Shown piece after piece: positions 1-7,363 of a stretch of 9,781 nt of DNA. This DNA is from Myxococcales bacterium UBA5297 (GTDB lineage Bacteria > Myxococcota > Myxococcia > Myxococcales > UBA5297), in assembly GCA_002408385.1 (NCBI GenBank), contig DHSB01000079.1, forward strand, positions 30,233 to 40,013, in the 5' to 3' direction. The first letter of the stretch is position 1, and each line of letters begins with the position of its first letter. A program made the translations under genes and the position numbers. Under the pieces are notes generated by a model, which saw nothing but the letters and a program-made list of their open reading frames with translations, was not told where the DNA came from and did no database searches.

Positions 1-169
1 TCGGCAGGCTCGGGGCAGGCCGAAGTCGAGCTCCCTGACTGCGCCTGCCTCGCATCCTCGAAAGGCGGCGCTCGGGGGTGAGCCGGGGCGGCGGGCAGAA
101 ATCACCGAGGCTTCGCGACACCTCTTGAGGCCCCGGGCGAGCGGCGGGCGGTTCCCAAGTGCCTCCACC

Positions 170-189
170 CTCCGGACTCGATTCCGGAG
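170..189. promoter_or_regulatory. 20-bp dyad, candidate activator or repressor site (distal)
   Basis: Perfect inverted repeat: CTCCGGA, a 6-nt centre (CTCGAT), then TCCGGAG. The pairing extends outward to nine base pairs, 168-191. It resembles the dyad at 253-272 in length and half-site (YTCCGRAC on the left, TCGGAR or TCCGGAR on the right), and the two centres are 83 bp apart, close to eight helical turns. It lies about 140 bp upstream of the -24 element at 324-339, the usual distance for an upstream site bound by a sigma-54 activator. It could equally be an RNA hairpin or terminator for a gene left of the window. The dyad is seen directly; the role is inferred. Confidence 0.3.
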
Positions 190-252
190 GGCAGCGCGCT
201 CTCGGGCGACCCGAGCCTGCGCTGCTCGGCGAGCCTGACACCGGCGTCGGAC

Positions 253-272
253 TTCCGAACCGATTGTCGGAA
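253..272. promoter_or_regulatory. 20-bp dyad, candidate activator or repressor site (proximal)
   Basis: Inverted repeat TTCCGA, 8-nt spacer, TCGGAA, related in half-site sequence to the dyad at 170-189. It ends about 50 bp upstream of the sigma-54-like element. Possible binders are an unseen sigma-54 enhancer-binding protein or the TetR-family regulator encoded at 8838-9464, since TetR proteins bind dyads of this size. No copy of the dyad was found immediately upstream of that tetR gene, which weakens the second option. Confidence 0.3.
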
Positions 273-323
273 AGCCGTACGTTTCGGCCGCATCCCCCCC
301 TTATGATCGAGGGCTTGGTTTTC

Positions 324-339
324 CGGCACGAGAAATGCT
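324..339 (+). promoter_or_regulatory. Candidate sigma-54 (-24/-12) promoter
   Basis: The sequence CGGCACG-AGAA-ATGCT compares with the RpoN consensus TGGCACG-N4-TTGCW, with two mismatches. The invariant GG (325-326) and GC (337-338) fall at exactly the required spacing. Transcription would begin near 350, about 200 nt before the ino1 start, and two dyads lie upstream at distances suitable for an enhancer-binding protein. Sigma-54 promoters are abundant in Myxococcota, which fits the suspected host. It could drive ino1 and the genes behind it. A chance match is possible in GC-rich DNA. Confidence 0.45.
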
Positions 340-550
340 CAAGCCCAACGCCCATCGCGCCAAGGCGCGCGCCACCCGATAGCCCGCGCGATTCAACGCG
401 GTTGTTGACCAGCTTGGTTGTCAGCAAGTAAATGCTCGCTAGCTTTCGCCAGGCGGATTGCCTCCCCCTCGCCCACATCGGACCACGGCCAGGCGACCCC
501 CTAGCAGCTACTTCTCGTTTCGCCGCCTCGGCGGTCACGGAGCAGATCAG

Positions 551-1876
<1,326 letters not shown>

Positions 1877-1894
1877 CCGAGAGATAGGCCTCAC

Positions 1895-1929
1895 CACGGG
1901 CCGGCGGCCTTTGCGGCCGCCGGCCCGTG
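1895..1929 (+). terminator. Very strong intercistronic hairpin, possible attenuator
   Basis: A perfect 15-bp inverted repeat, almost all G-C, with a 5-nt loop (TTTGC, 1910-1914). It begins 19 nt after the ino1 stop and ends 13 nt before the Shine-Dalgarno stretch of the next gene. No T-run follows, so it is not a classical intrinsic terminator. It may partly stop transcription, block 3' exonuclease decay so that ino1 mRNA outlasts the membrane-protein mRNA, or mark a true operon boundary. The structure is certain; its effect is inferred. Confidence 0.6.
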
Positions 1930-1954
1930 CCCCCGCCAAACCGGGGAGGAGTCG

Positions 1955-3214
1955 ATGGAACAGGTCATCGGGATAGTCACCGGCGAGATGACGCCGAACA
2001 CGCGGGTCTGGTCGGCCCTCGCGCCGGCGCTTCTCATCACGGCCTACTTCGTCCTCGGCTTCCTCGCCTTCCTCGTGCGCTGTGCGGTCAAGGGCGTGCC
2101 CCGCGATCCGGAGACCGTCCAGCGCGGCGACAGCCTGCTGACCGGCGAGTTCTTGCGCCATTACTTCTTCTGGGTCATCCACCCGCTCTGGACGCTCGTG
2201 CTGCGCTCGGGCATCCCGCCGACCGCGCTGACCACGCTCTCGGCGCTGCTCGGCCTCGGCTCGGGCATCGCCGCGGCCGCCGGGCGCTTCTCGCTGGCCG
2301 GCTGGCTCTTCATCTTCTCGGGCATCTGCGACACGCTCGACGGGCGGGTCGCGCGCGCCCGGGGGCTGGCGACCCCCTGGGGCGCGGCCATCGACTCGAC
2401 GCTCGATCGCTACACCGACTCGGCGATCCTCGTCGGCCTGGCCTGGTACTACCGCGGAGAATGGGTGCTGCTGCCGGTGCTGCTCGCCCTGGTGGGCGGC
2501 TCGCTCGTCCCTTACGTACGTGCGCGCGGCGAGGCGCTCGGCGTCTCGGTCAAGGACGGGCTCGCCCAGCGGGTCGACCGCGTCCTTTACCTCGGGGCGG
2601 GCTGTGCGCTCAGTCCGGTCATCGAGGCCCTCTGGTTCCCCGCCAACCCGCACCCGATGCACTGGCTCGCGGTCGCCAGCCTCTGCATGCTCGCGGTCAC
2701 CAGCAACTACACCGCCGCCGGACGGCTGATCAGCGTGGTGCGCCGGCTGCGCGAGGCCGCCCGGGCCGCCGCCGGGGCGAGCGGCGAAGAGGCGCCCGCC
2801 CGGCGCCGCCCCAGGCTCGCCGAGAAGCTGAGCCTCAACATCGTCGCCGCGATGGTCGCCACCGGGGTCGACTTCCTCACCGTGCTGCTGCTGGTCGAGA
2901 AGACCGGGGCCAACCCGGCGCTCGCGACCGCCGGAGGCTGCGCGGTCGGCGCCTTCGTCAACTTCAGCCTCAACCGCGTCGTCACCTTCCGCAGCTCCTC
3001 GCCGACGCTGCCGCAGATCGGCCGCTACCTGGTGGTGAGCGTCTCGAGCATGCTGCTCAACTCCGGCGGGGTCGCGGTCTTTGCGCTGCTGCCCTTCATC
3101 GGCTACCAGGTCTCGTGGTGGCTCGTGCGCACGGCGGTCTTCCTGCTCTGGAACTACCCGCTGCACAACTCCTACGTCTTCGACGACGAGCTTGAGAAAG
3201 GCCACGCCGTCTAG
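1955..3214 (+). CDS. CDP-alcohol phosphatidyltransferase fused to GtrA-like domain; probable phosphatidylinositol-phosphate synthase
   Basis: A 419-residue integral membrane protein with two parts. The N-terminal part (about 1-250, with an extra leading helix near 19-44) carries the complete CDP-alcohol phosphotransferase signature DxxDGxxARx8GxxxDxxxD, with D126, D129, G130, A133, R134, G143, D147 and D151 all present, so the metal-binding catalytic site is intact. A second block (Y187, R189-A190-R191, E193, then GLAQRVDR at 202-209) resembles the YxxARAE...ER..R region of phosphatidylinositol-phosphate synthases. After an Arg/Ala-rich linker (about 270-288), residues about 290-415 look like a four-helix GtrA domain (NFSLNRVVTF; WNYPLHNSYVF), a family tied to flipping of polyprenyl-linked sugars. 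ATG 1955 follows a GGGGAGGAG ribosome site. With ino1 upstream, CDP-diacylglycerol plus inositol phosphate is the likeliest reaction. Phosphatidylglycerophosphate or another headgroup transfer cannot be excluded. Confidence 0.88.
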   Translation: MEQVIGIVTGEMTPNTRVWSALAPALLITAYFVLGFLAFLVRCAVKGVPRDPETVQRGDSLLTGEFLRHYFFWVIHPLWTLVLRSGIPPTALTTLSALLGLGSGIAAAAGRFSLAGWLFIFSGICDTLDGRVARARGLATPWGAAIDSTLDRYTDSAILVGLAWYYRGEWVLLPVLLALVGGSLVPYVRARGEALGVSVKDGLAQRVDRVLYLGAGCALSPVIEALWFPANPHPMHWLAVASLCMLAVTSNYTAAGRLISVVRRLREAARAAAGASGEEAPARRRPRLAEKLSLNIVAAMVATGVDFLTVLLLVEKTGANPALATAGGCAVGAFVNFSLNRVVTFRSSSPTLPQIGRYLVVSVSSMLLNSGGVAVFALLPFIGYQVSWWLVRTAVFLLWNYPLHNSYVFDDELEKGHAV

Positions 3215-3293
3215 CCGATTCGCCAGGCTGCCAGTCTTCGCAGCCGGGCGCTTTGGAACCCCCCCCCATCCTCTGGAGTCGCAGGCTCGCCCT

Positions 3294-4250
3294 TTGTCCC
3301 TCCTTGCCCTCAGCGCCCTGCTGCCCATCGTCCTCGGCGCGGCGCCCGTCCTCGAGCCGGCGGTACTCGAGCAGGACGAGTACGCGGAGAGCTTCACCTT
3401 CATCGCCGACCTCGACGACGGCACCTACGTGCAGCTCCAGCTCGCGGTGACCAACCTCGGCCCCGGCTCGCGCACCGGTGCCTGCCGCGCCCTCGTCGTC
3501 AGAGCGGGCAAGAAGCCCTGGACCGCAGGCGAGAGGTTCGGCGCCGCCGAGTGGCGCCACACCGCCGGCGAAGCGAAGGAGCGGCTCGAGATCGGCCCCT
3601 GCTGGGCCGAGGCGGGCGAGGGGCTCGAGGTGCGCACCAAGCTCGGAAAGGCAGAGGTGCGCCTGCGCTACCCGCCCCAGGCCGCGCCCGTCTCGCCTCC
3701 CTCGCACACTGTCGCCGTGCGCAAGCGTGAGCACCGCACCTGGTTGCTCGCGCCCTTCTCTCGGGTGAGCGCGCGAATCGCGCTGCCCGGGCAAGAGCCG
3801 CTCGAGCTCGCCGGCGGCGGCTACGCCGACCACTCGCGCGGCAACGTGGCGGCGGGCAAGCTGGCGCGCCGCTGGCTGCGGTTTCGCGGGCTGCGCGGCT
3901 CCGAGCGCGTCCTGCTGCTGGCCCGCGAGAGCCTCTCGGGCGGCTTCGGGCCCGCCTGGATTTGGTTCGAGGGGACCGAGCCCCTCTCGTTCGAGCGCTT
4001 TGCCGTCAAGCGGGCGGGAAAGAAGAAGCAATCGCAGTGGAGCGCCTCGCTCGCCGGCGGGCTCGAGGGTGAGATCGTGTCGATCTCGCAGCTCTATCGC
4101 TACGCTCCGGTCGAAGAGCTCGGCGCTCTCGGCTGGCTCGTCGCGCCCGTCGTCGGCTCGCCCGTCACCTACACCCTTAGAGCCAAGCTCGTAGTGAAGG
4201 GGCGCGCGCCCGTCCCAGGCATCTTGGAAGTCTCGCTCCTCGAGGAATAG
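3294..4250 (+). CDS. Probable exported lipocalin-like protein (Svf1/CrtC-AttH type)
   Basis: I read a 318-residue protein from TTG 3294: a hydrophobic leader (SLLALSALLPIVLGAA, residues 2-17) with an Ala-rich cleavage region, then a beta-rich body. The segment ESFTFIADLDDGTYVQLQLA (residues 32-51) resembles the opening of the Svf1 and CrtC/AttH lipocalin-like barrels, and GGGYADHSRGN (about 174-184, with Y177, D179, H180) resembles their GxGYxDHxxG strand-turn. Cys64 and Cys103 could form a disulfide in the periplasm. Svf1 has been linked to ceramide trafficking in yeast and other members bind or hydrate hydrophobic compounds, so a lipid-binding role is plausible here. The start is uncertain: the leader lacks a basic residue unless translation begins earlier, no strong ribosome site is close (GGAG at 3275-3278 is 15 nt away), and a nine-C run lies just upstream. 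The stop is 5 nt before the next start, so the two genes are surely co-transcribed. The family assignment is from remembered motifs and is tentative. Confidence 0.7.
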   Translation: MSLLALSALLPIVLGAAPVLEPAVLEQDEYAESFTFIADLDDGTYVQLQLAVTNLGPGSRTGACRALVVRAGKKPWTAGERFGAAEWRHTAGEAKERLEIGPCWAEAGEGLEVRTKLGKAEVRLRYPPQAAPVSPPSHTVAVRKREHRTWLLAPFSRVSARIALPGQEPLELAGGGYADHSRGNVAAGKLARRWLRFRGLRGSERVLLLARESLSGGFGPAWIWFEGTEPLSFERFAVKRAGKKKQSQWSASLAGGLEGEIVSISQLYRYAPVEELGALGWLVAPVVGSPVTYTLRAKLVVKGRAPVPGILEVSLLEE

Positions 4251-4255
4251 CGCCT

Positions 4256-6700
4256 GTGTCCGAACCGAAGTGGATGAAGCATCTGGAGCGCGGGGTTGGA
4301 GCTGCGGCTGCCCGCGCTCACCGAAACCCGCTGGTCGCGCTGGCGCTCGCCGGCCTGCTGACCGCCTGCGGCGTGTGGCTCTCGGGCCGCCTGTCGCTCA
4401 ACGCCGACCTGACCGAGCTGCTGCCCCGCTCGTTCCAGAGCGTGCGCGACCTCGACGGGCTGCGCGAGCGGTTCGGCGGCATGGGCTATGTCGTCGTCGT
4501 CGGCACCGAGGCCGAGCCCGAGGTGCTGCGCCGCTTCGCCGACGACGCGGCCGCCAAGCTCGAGGCGCTCGAGGGCATCCGCTTCGTCGATTACCGCCGC
4601 GAGACCGACTTCTTCCGCGACAGGGCCCTCTACTACCTCGAGCTCGACGATTTGCAGGAGGTCGCCCGCCGCATCCGCGAGCGCGAGAGGTGGGAGCGCC
4701 GCCAGCGCAACCCGCTGTTCATCAAGCTCGACGACGAGCCCGCCCCCTCGCTCGACGTCTCGGATCTCGAGGCGAAGTACGCGGGCAGCTCGATGCAGCG
4801 GCTCGGCGGCGAGGGCGAGCGCTACTACCTCGACCCCGAGCAGCGGCTCGTGGTGCTGCTCGCCAAGCCGGTCGGCACCTCGGCCGACCTCGACCACGCC
4901 AAGCAGCTCGTCGACCGTGTCGAGCGCCTGCTCGGCGAGCAGGACCTGTCGGCCTATCCGGGCCTGAAGATCGCCCTGACCGGCAGCTACAAGAAGAAGC
5001 TCGACCAGCAGGGCCAGATCGCCTCGGACGTCGCCTGGTCCTCCTCGGTCGCCCTGGTCCTGATGCTGCTCTACCTCGCCTTCCACTTCCGCAGCCTGAT
5101 CGGCATGGGGTTGATCATCGGGCCGGTCAGCGTGGGCCTGGCCTGGACCTACGGCTTCGTCGCGCTCGCCTACGGCTCGGTCAACCTGCTGACCGCCTTT
5201 CTCGGCGCCATCCTCGGCGGCCTGGGGACCGAGCATGGCATCCACCTGCTCGGCCGATACTCGGGCCTGAGGGCCGGAGGGATGGACTCGGAGGAGGCGA
5301 TCCGCGAGGCCTTCATGCGCAGCGGCAGCTCGGCGCTCGTCTCCTCGCTGGTCGCCGCGCTCACCTTCTCCAGCCTGGCCATCTCCGAGTTCCGCGCTTT
5401 CCGCGAGTTCGGGGTGATCGCCGCGGTCGGCATGCTCATCGTGGTGGCCGCCTACATCGCCGTCTTCCCTTCGATCATCGGCCTCGCGACCCGCTTCGGC
5501 TGGAGCGTGAAGGCGCGCGACGAGGTGGCCGGCAAGCGCTCAAGCTTTGCCCTGCTGCTGCCGCGGCGCACCGGCCTCATCGCCGCCATCGTCGGAGGCC
5601 TGCTCGTGCTGCTCGCGCTGCGAGTGCCCTTCGCGCGCTTCAACTACGACCTGGGCACGCTCGAGGACAGCGACCTGCCCTCGTTCCAGCTCGACCGCAA
5701 GGTCAACAAGCTGCTCGGCTACTCGCAGACCCCGGTGGTCATCTTCACCGACTCCTCGGAGGACGAGCGCGCCCTGGTCGCGCAGATCACCGACCGCAAG
5801 AAGGCGCTCGGCGAGGCCTCGACGGTCGACTTCGCCGCTGCGCTCGACGACCTGGTCCCCACGCAGCAGGCGGAGAAAAAAGAGGTGCTCGCGCGGATCA
5901 AGAAGACCCTCGACCGGGTCAACCGCGAGGGGCTCGACGAGCAGACCCGGCCAGGCTTCGACGATTTGGCCGCGATGGTGGCGGCCGAGCCGTTCACCCG
6001 CGACGACATCCCCAAGACCATCCGGCGCCAGTTCGAGGGGCTGGCCGGCCAGGGCGGCTTCGTGCTCATCTTCCCCGGCATCAGCCTGAGCGACGGAACC
6101 AAGGTGCGCTCGCTCGCCGAAGAGGTGCGCGGCCTGAAGCTTTCGGAGGGCCGGACCGTTTCGGCGGTCGGCGAGGCGCTGATCCTCGCAGACATCATCG
6201 ACATGGTGACCCGGGAGTCGGGGCCGGTCCTGGTCGCCGCGGTGGTCCTGGTGCTCTTGGCGATGTGGGCGACGCTGGGCAGCCTCAGGCAGTCCGCTCT
6301 CTGCCTGGGCCCGACGGTGGTCTCCATCCTCGGGCTGGTCGGGTTCATGACCGTCTCCGGGCTCGAGTTCAACTTCCTGAACATCGTCGCCATCCCGGTG
6401 CTCATCGGCACCACGGTCGATGCGGGCGTCCACCTCGTCTCCCGGCTCGGCGATGGCCGGCCGTTCGAGTCGGTCTTCTCCGAGACCGGACGGGCCATCT
6501 GCGGCGGCCTGCTCACCAGCGCGGTCGGCTTCGGCGCCCTTCTGCTGGCCGACCACCCGGGCCTGCGCTCGCTGGGGACGCTGACCATCCTCGGCTTCTC
6601 GCTCAACCTGGTGGTGATGCTGCTCGGCTTCCCCGCCTTCCTGCTGCTCATCCGCAGGCGCGCGCGCCCTGAAGCGCCCGCGCCGACGACCCCCCCGTAA
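4256..6700 (+). CDS. MMPL/HpnN-like RND-family lipid transporter
   Basis: An 814-residue inner-membrane protein with the duplicated RND layout: helix 1 (about 25-44), a large periplasmic domain (45-257), helices 2-6 (about 259-410), helix 7 (439-457), a second periplasmic domain (460-655) and helices 8-12 (656-795). The proton-relay position in helix 10 is kept (GTTVDAGVH, D722, H726), whereas the matching helix-4 motif reads GLGTEHGIH with Glu326 in place of the usual Asp. Length and topology fit the single-chain MMPL/HpnN group, which moves lipids such as hopanoids, rather than the AcrB drug pumps of about 1,050 residues. I chose GTG 4256 because GAGGA at 4242-4246 lies 9 nt upstream, inside the end of the preceding gene; ATG 4274 is too far from any ribosome site. 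The MlaC-like and TolC-like genes behind it suggest one envelope export route. Confidence 0.9.
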   Translation: MSEPKWMKHLERGVGAAAARAHRNPLVALALAGLLTACGVWLSGRLSLNADLTELLPRSFQSVRDLDGLRERFGGMGYVVVVGTEAEPEVLRRFADDAAAKLEALEGIRFVDYRRETDFFRDRALYYLELDDLQEVARRIRERERWERRQRNPLFIKLDDEPAPSLDVSDLEAKYAGSSMQRLGGEGERYYLDPEQRLVVLLAKPVGTSADLDHAKQLVDRVERLLGEQDLSAYPGLKIALTGSYKKKLDQQGQIASDVAWSSSVALVLMLLYLAFHFRSLIGMGLIIGPVSVGLAWTYGFVALAYGSVNLLTAFLGAILGGLGTEHGIHLLGRYSGLRAGGMDSEEAIREAFMRSGSSALVSSLVAALTFSSLAISEFRAFREFGVIAAVGMLIVVAAYIAVFPSIIGLATRFGWSVKARDEVAGKRSSFALLLPRRTGLIAAIVGGLLVLLALRVPFARFNYDLGTLEDSDLPSFQLDRKVNKLLGYSQTPVVIFTDSSEDERALVAQITDRKKALGEASTVDFAAALDDLVPTQQAEKKEVLARIKKTLDRVNREGLDEQTRPGFDDLAAMVAAEPFTRDDIPKTIRRQFEGLAGQGGFVLIFPGISLSDGTKVRSLAEEVRGLKLSEGRTVSAVGEALILADIIDMVTRESGPVLVAAVVLVLLAMWATLGSLRQSALCLGPTVVSILGLVGFMTVSGLEFNFLNIVAIPVLIGTTVDAGVHLVSRLGDGRPFESVFSETGRAICGGLLTSAVGFGALLLADHPGLRSLGTLTILGFSLNLVVMLLGFPAFLLLIRRRARPEAPAPTTPP

Positions 6701-6745
6701 CGGCCCCAGGGCCGCAGATGGCCCGTTGAATCGAGGAGGACGACC

Positions 6746-7363
6746 ATGGCACTTCGACACCTGCTCGCGGCAGCGCTGCTGCTCGCTCCTTTGGCCGCCC
6801 AGGCCGCCGAACCCGACGCCGCGGCGAAGACCAAGGCGATCGTCGCCGCTTTCATGAAGGCCAAGCCCGACGACGGCAAGCTCTCCAAGGCCGACCGCGA
6901 GTCGAACACCAAGGCCTTCGCCGAGCTCGACGCGCTACTGGACGCCGAGCACTTCACCTCGGTGAGCATCCAGCCGCGCGCCGACAAGTTCAGCCCCGAG
7001 CAGCTCACGCGCTTCAAGAGCAGGTTCTGGCAGGTCGTGCAGTTGATGGCCTACCCGAACTCGGGCGACTTCTTCCGCGAGGCGAAGCTCACCTTCGAGA
7101 AGCCAAAGCAGAAGGGCGAGGTGTGGGCCGCGCCGATCAAGGCCTTCCTGCCCGCCGAGGACCTGGAGACGGTCATCGAGCTGCACTGGCGCCAGGGGCC
7201 CAAGGGCCTGAAGGTGGTCGACGTGCTCTTCGACGGCGACTCGCTGGTGCGCGACTACCAGAACCAGTTCTCCCGCATCGTCGACAAGAGCGGCCCCGAC
7301 GGCCTGATCAAGGCTATCGAGGAGAAGTACGCCGAGCTCTCCGGGAACAAGGACAAGAAGTGA
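6746..7363 (+). CDS. MlaC/Ttg2D (HpnM-like) periplasmic phospholipid-binding protein
   Basis: A 205-residue protein with a signal peptide (MALRHLLAAALLLAPLAAQA, cleaved near residue 20) and the usual length for the MlaC family (about 190-215). The C-terminal half has the family pattern: GLKVVDVLFDGDSLVRDYQ, then QFSRIVDKSGPDGLIKAIEEK. MlaC carries a phospholipid between outer- and inner-membrane complexes; the related HpnM accompanies the RND protein HpnN in hopanoid loci. Here too it directly follows an HpnN-like gene (45-nt gap), supporting a partner relation in which it ferries lipid across the periplasm. ATG 6746 is preceded by GAGGAGGA at 6733-6740. Its stop overlaps the next start (TGATG, 7361-7365). 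No MlaD, MlaE or MlaF genes are present in the window, so this is not a standard Mla retrieval operon. Confidence 0.88.
   Translation: MALRHLLAAALLLAPLAAQAAEPDAAAKTKAIVAAFMKAKPDDGKLSKADRESNTKAFAELDALLDAEHFTSVSIQPRADKFSPEQLTRFKSRFWQVVQLMAYPNSGDFFREAKLTFEKPKQKGEVWAAPIKAFLPAEDLETVIELHWRQGPKGLKVVDVLFDGDSLVRDYQNQFSRIVDKSGPDGLIKAIEEKYAELSGNKDKK

Larger units (their letters stand above)
1..550. other. Gene-free upstream region and leader of ino1
   Basis: I find no convincing coding region here. The reading frames that are open are Arg/Pro/Ser-rich translations typical of chance ORFs in GC-rich DNA. A frame open from base 1 ends at a TGA at 79-81 and could be the tail of an upstream gene, but the 26 residues are not recognisable. 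The region is rich in short inverted repeats: a 9-bp perfect stem at 168-176/183-191, a 6-bp stem with a 3-nt loop at 201-215, and a 6-bp dyad at 253-258/267-272. The first could be a terminator of an upstream gene, although no T-run follows. Together with the sigma-54-like site at 324-339, this is best read as the control region of the downstream gene series, leaving a leader of roughly 200 nt before the ino1 start. Confidence 0.6.

Noticed and set aside
302..307. TATGAT as a sigma-70 -10 element
   Set aside because: No acceptable -35 hexamer lies 16-18 bp upstream (279-284 is ACGTTT).
159..431. Open reading frame of 90 codons upstream of ino1 (and a minus-strand frame at 102-329)
   Set aside because: Low-complexity Pro/Arg/Ser composition, no ribosome site, and the region is full of inverted repeats and a promoter-like site; typical chance frames in GC-rich DNA.
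405..434. TTGACC followed at 17-18 bp by GTAAAT/TAAATG as a sigma-70 promoter
   Set aside because: The -35 is fair but the -10 matches only about half of the consensus; weaker than the sigma-54 candidate, though not excluded.
458..550. N-terminal extension of ino1 from TTG 458
   Set aside because: The added residues are Pro/Arg-rich and unlike the family; ATG 551 has a GGAG at proper distance and starts just before the nucleotide-binding loop.
3226..3245. 6-bp inverted repeat (GGCTGC/GCAGCC) after the phosphatidyltransferase gene
   Set aside because: Short stem with an 8-nt loop and no T-run; common by chance at this GC content.
4169..5245. Long minus-strand frame opposite the RND gene, and similar ones at 5540-6760, 5719-7017 and 7255-8652
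   Set aside because: They mirror strongly coding plus-strand genes, are low-complexity in translation and have no family motifs; a by-product of high GC3.
4270..6672. 800-codon plus-strand frame overlapping the RND gene in another frame
   Set aside because: Arg/Pro/Gly-rich translation without domains; the frame at 4256-6700 shows clear membrane helices and RND motifs.
4256..7363. Hopanoid biosynthesis locus
   Set aside because: HpnN-like and HpnM-like genes are present, but no squalene-hopene cyclase, squalene synthase or other hpn gene is in the window; the neighbours point to inositol lipid instead.
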